Source: Neobacillus sp. Marseille-Q6967 (GTDB taxonomy: Bacteria > Bacillota > Bacilli > Bacillales > Cytobacillaceae). Taken from it: 64,000 bases of DNA. Positions 1 through 8,574 of the stretch are shown in pieces (position 1 is the first letter of the stretch; each line of letters starts with the position of its first letter). Position numbers and translations under genes: made by a program. The notes beneath the pieces are model-generated. The model ran no database searches. It was given only the letters and a program-made list of their open reading frames with translations, and was not told the DNA's origin. Location: the NCBI RefSeq assembly GCF_946151075.1, contig NZ_OX267715.1:2829881-2893880 (forward strand). The letters are read 5' to 3'.

Positions 1-1037
1 ATAAAGGATGTAGACTGTGAAAGCTTCAATTGTTTTTCTAAACGAGGAATATTAACGGTCATTCCTCTTTCAAACTTTCCAGAGCAAATACGAACAAAAG
101 CAATTCGGTCACGGTGTGCCGGGTTCATGTTCGCTTGAATTTTAAAAACAAACCCTGAAAACTGCTCAGAAAGAGGATTAATTTCTCCGACAGAAGAATT
201 TCTTGCTTTCGGAGGGGGGGCAAATTGCAGATAGGTTTCTAGAAAGGTTTGTACTCCAAATGTCGTCAAAGCACTTCCAAAGAATACGGGTGTTATTTTC
301 CCTTCTGCCACTTTGTCCGCAGAAAATTCATTACCTGCCTCGTTTAAGAGCATGATTTCTTCCAGAGTCTGCTCGTAAAGCCCTGAAGATTTAATAGGAT
401 GTTCTCCCTCAATTTCGCCTTCCTCATTCAATGGAATAAAACGTTCGTCTTCATTGACACGGAATTGTTCCACACGGTTATAATAACGATCATAAATTCC
501 TAGGAATTCTTTCCCCATGCCAATCGGCCAATTCATAGGGTATGATTCAATCCCTAGTACCTCTTCAAGTTCAGCCAAAAGTTCCAATGGCATTTTCCCT
601 TGACGGTCTAATTTATTTATAAAAGTAAAAATTGGGATTCCCCGCATCCGGCACACTTTAAACAACTTCAGTGTCTGTTCTTCAATCCCTTTTGCAGAAT
701 CAATAATCATTACAGCACTATCCACAGCCATTAAAGTACGATAGGTATCTTCACTGAAATCCTGGTGTCCGGGAGTATCTAGAATATTGACTCGAAATCC
801 ATCGTAGTCAAACTGCATTACACTCGATGTAACGGAAATTCCCCGTTGTTTTTCAATTTCCATCCAGTCACTTGTGGCAAATTTCCCTGTTTTTTTCGCC
901 TTAACCGTCCCTGCATCGCGAATAGCACCGCCGAATAAAAGCAATTTTTCGGTCAATGTCGTTTTCCCAGCGTCCGGGTGGGAAATAATTGCAAAGGTAC
1001 GGCGTGATAAAACGTCTTGTTTAAAATTGTTACCCAT
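1..1037 (-). CDS. prfC: Peptide chain release factor 3 (5' part only)
   Basis: Cytosolic translational GTPase that recycles release factors from the ribosome after termination. About 345 N-terminal residues are visible; the family is a little over 520 residues long, so the C-terminal third lies beyond the left edge. Seen directly: G1 loop SHPDAGKT at residues 19-26, the switch region around RGISVTSS, G3 DTPGHQDF from residue 87, and a G4 NKLD. This combination is typical of RF3 rather than EF-G. The ATG start follows AGAGGA at a normal distance. The gene is transcribed divergently from the ftsH-like gene. Confidence 0.93.
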   Translation of the reverse strand, partial: MGNNFKQDVLSRRTFAIISHPDAGKTTLTEKLLLFGGAIRDAGTVKAKKTGKFATSDWMEIEKQRGISVTSSVMQFDYDGFRVNILDTPGHQDFSEDTYRTLMAVDSAVMIIDSAKGIEEQTLKLFKVCRMRGIPIFTFINKLDRQGKMPLELLAELEEVLGIESYPMNWPIGMGKEFLGIYDRYYNRVEQFRVNEDERFIPLNEEGEIEGEHPIKSSGLYEQTLEEIMLLNEAGNEFSADKVAEGKITPVFFGSALTTFGVQTFLETYLQFAPPPKARNSSVGEINPLSEQFSGFVFKIQANMNPAHRDRIAFVRICSGKFERGMTVNIPRLEKQLKLSQSTSF

Positions 1038-1423
1038 GTCAAATTCCTCTCTTTTTAACAGTCAAAATTTTTGCCCATAATTTCAATCTTATATGTCCTG
1101 AAGAAACTTTGCAATCATAAAATAATGGCTTTGTTAAACTGACCTGTTGATTTCTACGATCAGCTCTTATTTTTATATGAATGAAAATCTGACAAGGTTC
1201 ATGTCTTTAATTGGTTCAAAAAGTCTACTCTTGGTGCATTGCTCAAAGTGTTTTAGCTCCGATTATCTCTGTTTTAAAAACTTTATAGCATTAATTGGAG
1301 TCATACCCTTTCTAATTCTAGAGAGTTTTTTTATGGAAATAATCTTCCACCCATTCCCTACCCCATTTTCTGTCTTTCCCTTTTATAATAGAATAAGACT
1401 CTCATATGAGGAGATGAATAGAT
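1038..1423. other. Intergenic stretch between prfC and the ftsH-like gene
   Basis: I see no convincing gene here. The open frame of 95 codons starting at 1147 lacks a ribosome site and family resemblance. The stretch holds one relic of a dispersed repeat (1128-1155) and a TATAAT hexamer at 1384-1389 that could be the -10 box of the ftsH-like gene, though no good -35 box sits 17 bases upstream. Confidence 0.5.
1128..1155. repeat. Relic of a dispersed repeat (left-end fragment)
   Basis: GGCTTTGTTAA followed by CCTGTTGATTTC matches the start of the longer relic at 6969-7031. The match stops abruptly after GATTTC, so only one end of the element survives here. Confidence 0.5.
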
Positions 1424-3169
1424 TTGAAGCTTAACCAAAAATATTTCTCGAAAGTACTGCTGCTCGTGACAGCTTTTATTATTAGTATTGCAGGAGTTAT
1501 TTGGTTCATTCAATCGAATGATAAACCAATTGAACTTCCATTTTCAACCGTTGAAAAAACAATAGCCAGCCAGAATGGAGAAAAAATTACTCTAACAGAA
1601 CATCAGGATGGAAGCATTTTCCTCAAAGTCGGGGATAAAGAATATGTATCCCATGTTCCTCCAAATAGCCAAATGATTGACCAGCTTGTTAAAAATTATA
1701 ATGTTGAATATTCTTTTTCAAATAGCAGCCGGTATGGGAAATGGATTATTACTGGGGTAATCATCGTCCTTGCAGGTGCAGCACTAGTCATACAAAAAAC
1801 AAAAGGCGGCTTCGGATTATCAAATAATATGAAAGGCAGTGTTTCACAAGCCCGCCCCTTACCTTCCATTACCATGTCCGATGTAGGAGGACTGGGTGAA
1901 GAAATGAAGGAAGAAATTCTTCAAACACTGACTACTTTGAAATATCCTGAACGAGCATTAAAAATGGGGATAACCCCCCCTAAGGGAATACTGTTATATG
2001 GTCCTCCTGGAACGGGAAAAACCCTGCTAGCCCAAGCTATTGCCCAAGAATTAAATGCTTCTTTCTTTACTGCAAGCGGATCTGCTTTTAATGAACTTTT
2101 TGTCGGGGTTGGAGCCAGCCGGGTTCGTTCATTATTCCAGGCAGCAAGGAAACATGAAAAGGCAGTTATTTTTATCGACGAAGTCGATGCACTTGCAGGC
2201 AGAAGAAAAGCACACGGCGGGGAAGAAGCTGAAAAAACATTAACCGAATTACTTGTCCAGCTTGATGGCGGACACACCAATGATGGGATATTATTCATTG
2301 CGGCTACAAACAGAAAAGACATGCTTGACGAAGCATTTCTTCGTCCAGGCAGAATCGATTTCTCCTTTCTAGTACCACTCCCAGATACAAAAGGAAGAAG
2401 AGAAATCATCGATATCCATACGAAAGATAAAGCTCTTTCTGAAGATGTCTGGAATTCTCTGGACGCACTTGCCGAAAGCACTTCAGGCTTCTCTGGTGCT
2501 GAATTGCAGCTATTGTTTGAAACAGCAAGCAGACGGGCTGTTCGTAACGGACAGGAAATTATCACAAAAGCTGACCTGGATTTTGCCCTAGATCGAACGA
2601 TTTTAGGAAGTAGTTCGCGTTCACTGCAGGATCAGGAGTTAAAACGCCGCGTTGCCATACATGAAGCTGGACATGCGCTCGTTGCCTCGTTAACAAAACC
2701 TGGTTCTGTCAGAAAAGCTACGATTATTCCCCGTGGAGAGGCTTTAGGATATGTTGCACCCATCCCAAAAGAACTCCATCTCTCAACAACCAGCGACCTT
2801 TTAGACCGGATTTCCATGATACTTGCTGGTGGTGTTGCAGAGAGAATATTCCTTGGTGAACATAGTATTGGAGTAAGCGGTGATGTGCAGCAGGCAAAAA
2901 ATATTATTGAACAAATGGTCGACATGGGCATGCTGGAGGACGGTTTTACCCTTACCTTCAACAAACAAGATCGTGAATTAAAAATGCAGGAGTTATTTAA
3001 TAAAGCCATTCGGACAACAGAATTATTAATAAAAGACCATCAACCACAGTTTCAAAATTTGGTGGAAGCCTTATTAAAGCATGAGACATTGGAAGGCTAT
3101 GAAGTGGATGAAATGATTTGGAGCAAGGTACAGAAATCAACGGAACGAAAAAAACCAGAGGCCGTGTAA
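1424..3169 (+). CDS. FtsH-family membrane AAA+ zinc metalloprotease (short paralogue)
   Basis: Membrane-bound ATP-dependent protease of the FtsH/M41 family. Order seen in 581 residues: transmembrane segment 9-29, a small extracytoplasmic domain, second transmembrane segment about 107-124, then the AAA+ module with Walker A GPPGTGKT (193-200), Walker B IFIDEVDAL (239-247) and the second region of homology with ATNR...RPGRID. The M41 domain carries HEAGH at 413-417 and a likely third zinc ligand D487 in SGDVQQA. All catalytic residues are present. It is shorter than the main Bacillus FtsH (about 640) and not in the tilS-hpt context, so it is probably a second copy. The TTG start is chosen because GAGGAG lies 10 bases upstream. 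Confidence 0.88.
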   Translation: MKLNQKYFSKVLLLVTAFIISIAGVIWFIQSNDKPIELPFSTVEKTIASQNGEKITLTEHQDGSIFLKVGDKEYVSHVPPNSQMIDQLVKNYNVEYSFSNSSRYGKWIITGVIIVLAGAALVIQKTKGGFGLSNNMKGSVSQARPLPSITMSDVGGLGEEMKEEILQTLTTLKYPERALKMGITPPKGILLYGPPGTGKTLLAQAIAQELNASFFTASGSAFNELFVGVGASRVRSLFQAARKHEKAVIFIDEVDALAGRRKAHGGEEAEKTLTELLVQLDGGHTNDGILFIAATNRKDMLDEAFLRPGRIDFSFLVPLPDTKGRREIIDIHTKDKALSEDVWNSLDALAESTSGFSGAELQLLFETASRRAVRNGQEIITKADLDFALDRTILGSSSRSLQDQELKRRVAIHEAGHALVASLTKPGSVRKATIIPRGEALGYVAPIPKELHLSTTSDLLDRISMILAGGVAERIFLGEHSIGVSGDVQQAKNIIEQMVDMGMLEDGFTLTFNKQDRELKMQELFNKAIRTTELLIKDHQPQFQNLVEALLKHETLEGYEVDEMIWSKVQKSTERKKPEAV

Positions 3170-3186
3170 AGTCTCTGGTTTTTCTT
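3151..3186 (+). terminator. Terminator of the ftsH-like gene
   Basis: Inverted repeat AAACCAGAG / CTCTGGTTT followed by T residues. It overlaps the last codons and the stop of the protease gene. Confidence 0.75.
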
Positions 3187-3262
3187 CATGAAATCACTGT
3201 CCATGAGGTAAACTAATCGCATATTCCTAAAAAGGCAGTGAAAATCATTGGAAGAATCTAAA

Positions 3263-3670
3263 ATGAATTATAAAAAAGAGTACATGAAATATACAGGTAA
3301 GGCAAAGGACTATCTTCATAATCCATCCAAAACAGCAGGATTGCTTAAAATAGCAATGGAAAAAGCCAAGACAAACAAAGGGAGTCTCGGAGACGCTTGG
3401 GAGAAGTTGCAATTGTTCTTTGATTTAGTAAAGGCCTATTCAAAAGGTGATTATCGAAATATCTCACCGGGTACCATTCTTACAGTAATGGGAGCGATCC
3501 TGTATTTTGTTTCACCAATAGACATTGTCCCGGACTTTCTTGTCGGAATGGGCATCTTAGATGATGCGGCGGTCATAGCTTATACGTTAAAAAAAGTATC
3601 TGGAGAATTGGATGAATTTAAGACATGGCTTAAAAAAAGTCCTGTTACAACCGAAAGCCCCCTTGACTAA
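3263..3670 (+). CDS. YkvA-like DUF1232 membrane protein
   Basis: Small protein with the DUF1232 signature in its C-terminal half: a hydrophobic stretch TILTVMGAILYFVSPIDIVPDF followed by GILDDAAVIAYTLK. The N-terminal half is basic and helical. The biochemical role of the family is not established. An in-frame TTG at 3248 would add five residues, but GGAAGA sits eight bases before the ATG at 3263, so that start is preferred. It reads in the same direction as the ftsH-like gene but is separated from it by a terminator. Confidence 0.75.
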   Translation: MNYKKEYMKYTGKAKDYLHNPSKTAGLLKIAMEKAKTNKGSLGDAWEKLQLFFDLVKAYSKGDYRNISPGTILTVMGAILYFVSPIDIVPDFLVGMGILDDAAVIAYTLKKVSGELDEFKTWLKKSPVTTESPLD

Positions 3671-3690
3671 ATGTCAAAGGGGCACTTTAA
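3656..3690. terminator. Hairpin between convergent genes
   Basis: GCCCCCTTGAC pairs with GTCAAAGGGGC around the stop codon of the DUF1232 gene, followed by a T-rich stretch. It probably ends transcription from the left and perhaps also from the small genes on the right. Confidence 0.65.
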
Positions 3691-3702
3691 TTTCATTATT
3701 TA

Positions 3703-3834
3703 TTAAAATCTAAAGCAAGCTGCTCCAACGATAATCAATAAGATAAATAATACTACGATTAACGCAAAGCCGCCTCCGTAACCACAGCCAAAGCCGCCGT
3801 AACCGTAACCTCCAAAACCATATCCATGTGGCAT
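3703..3834 (-). CDS. YjcZ-family sporulation micropeptide (43 aa)
   Basis: Tiny single-span membrane peptide. It begins MPHGYGFGGYGYGG, continues with a Gly/Tyr-rich stretch, then a hydrophobic helix FALIVVLFILLIIVGAA, which is the hallmark of the YjcZ/tiny-transmembrane Bacillus family. GAGGAGGAT precedes the ATG. Members are linked to sporulation, but their function is unknown. It sits 21 bases from a second member and resembles a third at 55594. Too short for most gene callers. Confidence 0.85.
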   Translation of the reverse strand: MPHGYGFGGYGYGGFGCGYGGGFALIVVLFILLIIVGAACFRF

Positions 3835-3855
3835 TTTTATATCCTCCTCTTTATT

Positions 3856-3960
3856 TTAATAAGATCCGCGACCCCAAGAAGCCCCGATTATAATTAGCAA
3901 AATAAATAACACAACTAATAGGGCAAAGCCGGCGCCATACCCGCCATGTGAACCAGACAT
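3856..3960 (-). CDS. YjcZ-family sporulation micropeptide (34 aa)
   Basis: Second tiny Gly-rich single-span peptide: MSGSHGGYGAG, then FALLVVLFILLIIIGAS and a short WGRGSY tail. Two in-frame ATGs are available. The one at 3960 lies eight bases from AAAGGAGG, whereas the one at 3966 is only two bases away, so 3960 is chosen. It is read just before the 43-residue paralogue and is probably co-transcribed with it. Confidence 0.83.
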   Translation of the reverse strand: MSGSHGGYGAGFALLVVLFILLIIIGASWGRGSY

Positions 3961-4052
3961 ATACATTACCTCCTTTTCTTAATTCCCTATATCCTATTCA
4001 GCATGATAAAAATGTGCGATAGACAAATACCCAAATCCCATGACTTTGAAAA

Positions 4053-4089
4053 AAGACTAAGCCCAATTCTAAAATGGGCTTAGGGGTTT
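4053..4089 (-). terminator. Terminator of the CotY-like gene
   Basis: CTAAGCCCA / TGGGCTTAG stem with T-runs on both sides. On the minus strand it directly follows the stop at 4092, and it may work in both directions. Confidence 0.8.
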
Positions 4090-4091
4090 TT

Positions 4092-4517
4092 TTATCCTTT
4101 TGGTTCGACAATTGGAAGCAGCCGATCCACTAATCTTGGTGATAAAGGCTGTAAATTACAGAAGCAGGATAAATCAACAATAACGCAATTCGAAGTTTTT
4201 CTAAGTGAGAAGATGCCTTCACACATTTCAACAGGACATCCATCCATATCTACTGGCTCCAAGAGTGAAAGTGTTGCACAACATTTTTTTTCATCCAGTG
4301 CCTCCAGTCTAAAAATAGTTGTTGTAAAAAAGTATCCTTCATCAGACCAGCCCCATGCTTCAAATTGACATTCGTCCGTTGACAAAATAAATGGTATTGT
4401 ATCAAAGCCTATTTTTTCACAAACAAACCGTAAGCCTTCAAAAGATAATTGTTTCTGCTCATCTAATAATTGTTTCAAATCTTCGCAAAGACATGACTCA
4501 AACCGATGATCCCCCAT
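4092..4517 (-). CDS. CotY/CotZ-like cysteine-rich spore coat protein
   Basis: Likely outer spore coat or crust protein of 141 residues. Its second half aligns with the larger CotY/CotZ protein encoded at 58985: both have a CCATL segment, and CVIVDLSCFCNLQ here matches CITVDLKCFCAIQ there. It is cysteine-rich throughout. The N-terminal region is shorter and diverged. An upstream in-frame start would place AAAGGAGG inside the coding sequence, so the ATG at 4517 is chosen. The ATP-grasp gene ends 21 bases upstream, so the two form an operon. Assembly role is inferred from the family. Confidence 0.72.
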   Translation of the reverse strand: MGDHRFESCLCEDLKQLLDEQKQLSFEGLRFVCEKIGFDTIPFILSTDECQFEAWGWSDEGYFFTTTIFRLEALDEKKCCATLSLLEPVDMDGCPVEMCEGIFSLRKTSNCVIVDLSCFCNLQPLSPRLVDRLLPIVEPKG

Positions 4518-4538
4518 TTTTCTACCTCCTTTCAATAT

Positions 4539-5759
4539 TTATATAGGCTGTAAATAAAAGCTAATTTGCCCCGCTGCCTGAATGGCCAGTTCCTTTGCCT
4601 GGTCTTTTGTATCGGCTGCTGCCAGGATGTAACCATAACGATGTCCCATTGATCGCGGGGGTGTAATAATCTGCCCATTTTTTGTTTTTGTAAAAACCTC
4701 TATAATGCCCGAGTGCTTTTTCGCCAGGTCACTTCCTGTTATCTTCAGTAATATTCCAATCGTTTCACCGATAATATAATGAGCATAAATACATTTTTCT
4801 TTACTTCTAATAAATAGTGGTTCTTTCCCTAAGTAAAGCTGAAGCGTTTGTTCTGCAAGGTTGTAGCCGAAGGCTTCTTCAATTATTCGATTCATGGCAC
4901 CTCCAGCCATCCTTGGATTAATCTCAATTAATTTCCAGCCTTTATTCGTAAGTTTTAGTTCAAGATGACAGGTGCCATATTCCAAATTTATATCGGCGAT
5001 AATGGATTCGACTGTTTCCTTAAGCCCTGAAAGTTCCTCCATTTTCAAAGTAGGACTAAGGGAATAACCTGTAATAATAAATCGATCCATCCTCTGCACC
5101 TCTTGTTCAACGATAGCTGGGATGGTAACCTTTTTATCATAAACCACCACTTCTACCAAGTATTGCGGTCCCTCTAAATATTCTTCTATTAAAATGAATT
5201 GTTCCGGATGTTTACGGTAAAGCCTCTTAATTCCATTATTAAACTCTGAAATACTATTAACGTATAATACATCCTTAGACCCATTGGATTTTGGAGTTTT
5301 TAATATTAATGGAAACAGATGTTTTAGCTCTCTCCCTTTTTCGTATAGCATTTCAATGGAACTTAACTCGGTAAAGAAGGGGGTATAGCTTTTATGTGCT
5401 AACAACCTCCTTACTGCTAATTTATCTGCCATAAACTTCAATGCTTCAAAAGTGAGGGATGGGTTACACAGAGTACTTGTCAACATTGCTGCCATGTAAA
5501 TATACTCGTCTAAAAAGCTGATAAAGCAGCTGATTTTTCTACCCTCGGCAATAAGATTATCAACTTCCAAAAATATGTCTTCTTTATCAGACATGTTGAT
5601 AAGGCGTACTTCATTAATTTCCGGATATTCATGTTTTTTCTCCCAAAAAAGTGACCGGTTTGTAAAAAGAACAGTGTGATAACCCAGCCGTTTTGCTGCT
5701 CTTATGCCTTCATAACTTGACCCTGTTTTATTTGTACCTAAAAAAACGATCGATTCCAT
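4539..5759 (-). CDS. ATP-grasp ligase linked to a spore coat gene
   Basis: About 406 residues with an ATP-grasp fold: an N-terminal Rossmann-like region (IVFLGTNKTGSS), a central ATP-binding part with ILKTPKSNGSKDV and FILIEEYLEGPQY, and the magnesium-binding end HLELKLTNKGWKLIEINPRMAGG. The latter is typical of carboxylate-amine ligases such as L-amino-acid ligases and carnosine-synthase-like enzymes. The substrate is unknown. The ATG at 5759 with AGGTG upstream is preferred over a GTG nine bases earlier. It is immediately followed by a CotY-like coat gene, which suggests a spore-envelope product or modification. That is inference. Confidence 0.72.
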   Translation of the reverse strand: MESIVFLGTNKTGSSYEGIRAAKRLGYHTVLFTNRSLFWEKKHEYPEINEVRLINMSDKEDIFLEVDNLIAEGRKISCFISFLDEYIYMAAMLTSTLCNPSLTFEALKFMADKLAVRRLLAHKSYTPFFTELSSIEMLYEKGRELKHLFPLILKTPKSNGSKDVLYVNSISEFNNGIKRLYRKHPEQFILIEEYLEGPQYLVEVVVYDKKVTIPAIVEQEVQRMDRFIITGYSLSPTLKMEELSGLKETVESIIADINLEYGTCHLELKLTNKGWKLIEINPRMAGGAMNRIIEEAFGYNLAEQTLQLYLGKEPLFIRSKEKCIYAHYIIGETIGILLKITGSDLAKKHSGIIEVFTKTKNGQIITPPRSMGHRYGYILAAADTKDQAKELAIQAAGQISFYLQPI

Positions 5760-5925
5760 ATCTTTCACCTACAATCTCCCATCACCTTTTATGAAATACC
5801 CTGATACCATAAAATATTCTAGATTCAATTGTTGGTATAGGCATGTTCATTATTTCAATACAGTTATTTGACCAAAAAGTGGAAAGAATGATAGATGCCC
5901 GCATAAAAAATAGTGGACAAGAGTA

Positions 5926-5966
5926 TAAAAAAACCAACAACGAAAAGTTGTTGGCTTGGTTTTTGG
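5926..5966. terminator. Bidirectional terminator after uppP
   Basis: CCAACAAC-GAAAA-GTTGTTGG with A-run before and T-run after. It lies ten bases past the uppP stop on the minus strand. Confidence 0.8.
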
Positions 5967-5975
5967 TCCATATAT

Positions 5976-6812
5976 TTAGAAATATATAACAAAAATCAAA
6001 AGTGCTAAAACAATACGGTAAATCGCAAATGGTACAAGCTTAATTCTGTTAATCAGTTTTAAGAAGAAGCGAATTGAGATTAAGGCAAAAATAAATGCGC
6101 TAATAAACCCTGCAATGAAAAATGGTAAGGCGTCCATCGTCATATATTGCCAATTTTTTAGCAAGGAAATGAAACTAGCCCCAGCCATAATCGGAACTGC
6201 CATAATAAAAGTAAAATCTGCAGCAGCCCGGTGACTCAACCCTATTAATACACCACCGGAAATAGTTGAACCTGAACGTGAAAAGCCTGGCCATAATGAT
6301 AAACATTGAATAAATCCAATGGTTAAAGCCTGCTTGTATGTGATTTGGTCTACGCTTTCTACCTTTGATGCTTTAGGCCGCATACGGTCAGCAATAATCA
6401 TAAAAACAGCTCCGATAACAAGACCAATTAAAACCGTTTCAGTTGAAAATAAGTGTTCATCGATATAGTCTTCAAACAAAACCCCAAAGACTCCTGCTGG
6501 AATTAATCCGACGATTACTTGCGAGAGCTTAAGGCGGCCTCCTTGTTGTTGGCCAGAGAGCTTGGTTTTAATCCGCCCCATACCTAAAAGGTCAATAAAT
6601 CGGTCTTTAAACGTTACAACAACCGCCAATATTGAACCTAGTTGTATAACAACTTTAAAAGAATTGGCCCCATACTTTCCTAAAAACTCTTTTGATTGAA
6701 GCCACATATCATCAACAATAATCATATGCCCGGTTGATGATACAGGAGCAAATTCTGTCAACCCTTCAACAAAACCTAAAATAATTGCTTTTAAAATTAA
6801 TAGTAAATCCAT
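5976..6812 (-). CDS. uppP: Undecaprenyl-diphosphatase UppP (BacA)
   Basis: Integral membrane phosphatase that recycles undecaprenyl pyrophosphate to the monophosphate carrier used for peptidoglycan and other envelope polymers; the family gives low-level bacitracin resistance. The 278 residues match full length. Seen: the E-rich motif VEGLTEFAPVSSTGH (residues 15-29) and the second signature PGFSRSGST (175-183), plus eight or so hydrophobic segments. It is monocistronic, with its own terminator downstream and a repeat relic upstream. Confidence 0.95.
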   Translation of the reverse strand: MDLLLILKAIILGFVEGLTEFAPVSSTGHMIIVDDMWLQSKEFLGKYGANSFKVVIQLGSILAVVVTFKDRFIDLLGMGRIKTKLSGQQQGGRLKLSQVIVGLIPAGVFGVLFEDYIDEHLFSTETVLIGLVIGAVFMIIADRMRPKASKVESVDQITYKQALTIGFIQCLSLWPGFSRSGSTISGGVLIGLSHRAAADFTFIMAVPIMAGASFISLLKNWQYMTMDALPFFIAGFISAFIFALISIRFFLKLINRIKLVPFAIYRIVLALLIFVIYF

Positions 6813-6968
6813 GTTGTTAACTTCTCCTAACTTTTCTTCTTTTTGCCATGATAAGGATAATGAATAACCTCATCATTGTACTCAATTTTCCTTATCAATG
6901 GCAAATCTTTTTTTACAAAACTATTAACGTAAAAAGGGAATGAATTGTTTCACGTAATATTAAAAATA

Positions 6969-7035
6969 GGTTTTGTTAATCTAACCTGTTGATTTCCGCT
7001 CCAGGCGCTTCGCTTTCCGCTCCAATCAACAGGGT
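6969..7035. repeat. Internally deleted dispersed repeat
   Basis: Outer inverted arms TGTTGATT (6987-6994) and AATCAACA (7024-7031) enclose two direct copies of TTCCGCTCCA (6994-7003 and 7015-7024). The left end matches 1128-1155 and the right end matches 10887-10917. The two ends of a longer element appear joined after loss of its middle. Confidence 0.6.
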
Positions 7036-7067
7036 GCAATTCCACATTAGCTTTTGAAGAGGAACAA

Positions 7068-7094
7068 AATAAAAGCGGGGTTACTCCGTCCCGC
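7068..7094 (-). terminator. Terminator overlapping the stop of the NlpC/P60 gene
   Basis: AAGCGGG / CCCGCTT stem spanning the stop codon at 7081, followed on the minus strand by TTTTATTTTG. Confidence 0.7.
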
Positions 7095-8271
7095 TTGTTT
7101 CTATTGGTATTATTCGATTTACCCGGCCATTAAAGGTGTCTAACCAATAACCTTTTGTCATATCTGCAATCGCTACTCCTGTAGAACTTTGGGAACCAAT
7201 GAATTTTCCTGCACCCAGGTAAATCCCTACGTGTCCATCCTTTTTGTATGTATCAAAAAATACCAAGTCCCCCGGCTGCATCTCCGTTATCTCAACGGGT
7301 GTTCCCTCATTTTTCAGCTGTTCTGTGCTGGTTCCAATTTTTATATCTGCTTGTGCAAACGCCCATTGAACAAAAGCTGAACAGTCAAACCTGCCATTTG
7401 CAATATCGTACTCATTCCGTCCCCCTCCAAAAACATAGACAGAGTTCCCTATAAATTTAAAACCTGCCAAAATTACCTTCTCGATCATTTCATTAGGAGA
7501 TAATTCTACATCATTTAACCATTCTTCAGGGTCAATGTTGACTAGTCCCGAACTGGAAGCAAGTTCCATCCCTTGTTGTTGCAAATTGGCTTGTTCAGAG
7601 AGCTTTTGCTCCTCCCTTTTTTTCAGTTCTTCCTTTAATTTATCGTTTTGCTGCTTTTGCTCTAAAATGAGGGCATGCATTCCTTCTAATTCTGTTTTCA
7701 TACTCTGCAGCTCAAGGAGTTTCGTTTTTACCGTGGATTGTTTTTTCTCTAAACTTTTTTTATCTTCCTCGTGCTGCTTAATTAGATTCTGATCAGCATC
7801 TACCATTGTTGCAACTGCGCCAACTCTGTCAAGAAAATCACCAAAGCTTAAGGAACCTAGCAAAACATCAAGATAACTTACTTTTCCTCCAGCTTCCTGA
7901 AACGTAAGCGCACGTTTTTTTAACACTTCGTTCCGCTTTAACACCTTTTCCTCTAGCAGGGTAATATCGGCTTCCAGTTCCTGTACTTCTTTTTGTGACT
8001 GCTTAATCTTTTCTTCCGTTTGTTTCATCATGTCATTGTTATCTTTTATAGCCTGCTCAACACGTTTTATTTGTTCTGTTAATCTATCTAGTTCATTTTT
8101 TACTTGATTTAACTCAACATTCGCTTCTAATATCTCTAATCGAATTTTTGACCGCTGATCTTTAATCAGCTGCAGGTTGTCATTTTCCTCTGCTTTAACA
8201 TGAGGCATAAAAGTTGGACTTCCGACTCCAAACACTATGATTGCACAAATTGTCGTCATCTTCTTTTTCAA
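7081..8271 (-). CDS. CwlO-type secreted NlpC/P60 peptidoglycan endopeptidase
   Basis: Cell-wall hydrolase predicted to cut peptide stems (D,L-endopeptidase by family). With the start at 8271 the protein opens as MKKKMTTICAIIVFGVG..., a normal signal peptide ending near HVKA-EEN. A long coiled coil fills roughly residues 35-235, as in CwlO and PcsB. The C-terminal NlpC/P60 domain shows the catalytic cysteine in RFDCSAFVQW (C297) and histidine in DGHVGIYLG (H347). Two TTG starts are possible; the inner one has AGGGA seven bases upstream and a better signal peptide. The coiled coil suggests control by an FtsEX-like partner, which is not in this window. Confidence 0.88.
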   Translation of the reverse strand: MKKKMTTICAIIVFGVGSPTFMPHVKAEENDNLQLIKDQRSKIRLEILEANVELNQVKNELDRLTEQIKRVEQAIKDNNDMMKQTEEKIKQSQKEVQELEADITLLEEKVLKRNEVLKKRALTFQEAGGKVSYLDVLLGSLSFGDFLDRVGAVATMVDADQNLIKQHEEDKKSLEKKQSTVKTKLLELQSMKTELEGMHALILEQKQQNDKLKEELKKREEQKLSEQANLQQQGMELASSSGLVNIDPEEWLNDVELSPNEMIEKVILAGFKFIGNSVYVFGGGRNEYDIANGRFDCSAFVQWAFAQADIKIGTSTEQLKNEGTPVEITEMQPGDLVFFDTYKKDGHVGIYLGAGKFIGSQSSTGVAIADMTKGYWLDTFNGRVNRIIPIETSGTE

Positions 8272-8521
8272 ATTTATTCCCTGCTTTCCTTTTGCCAATT
8301 TACTAAGCTAATAAAAACGAACAGATGGAGTAGATTGACACTTGTTATGTAATCTAGCTTAATACCATTCTATTGCCTAAAATCATACTAATTACCCATT
8401 TTTACCAAAAATATCAATCATTTGAAGTATAACATATGATGTTATTAATTTAATAAAATAAATATTAAATTTATGTTTCAACAATCAACCGCTTTTTTTA
8501 TCAAAAGTGTTCAAGGTTAAC

Positions 8522-8553
8522 AAAAAAAACAGACCATTTAGACTGGTCTGCTT
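8522..8553 (-). terminator. Terminator of the phaQ-phasin operon
   Basis: CAGACCA-TTTAGAC-TGGTCTG, with eight T residues following on the minus strand. It lies just past the phasin stop. Confidence 0.82.
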
Positions 8554-8574
8554 TCTTATTATAGTCACCTATGT

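Noticed and set aside
1147..1434. Open frame of 95 codons upstream of the ftsH-like gene
   Set aside because: No ribosome site, no recognisable domain, odd residue makeup, and it runs over a repeat relic and into the real start region.
1921..2565. 214-codon frame opposite the AAA+ domain of the protease
   Set aside because: It mirrors a conserved coding region on the other strand; the composition is that of an antisense shadow.
5843..5989. 48-codon frame between the ATP-grasp gene and uppP
   Set aside because: No ribosome site; it reads through the uppP terminator and overlaps the uppP 3' end, so it is probably chance.
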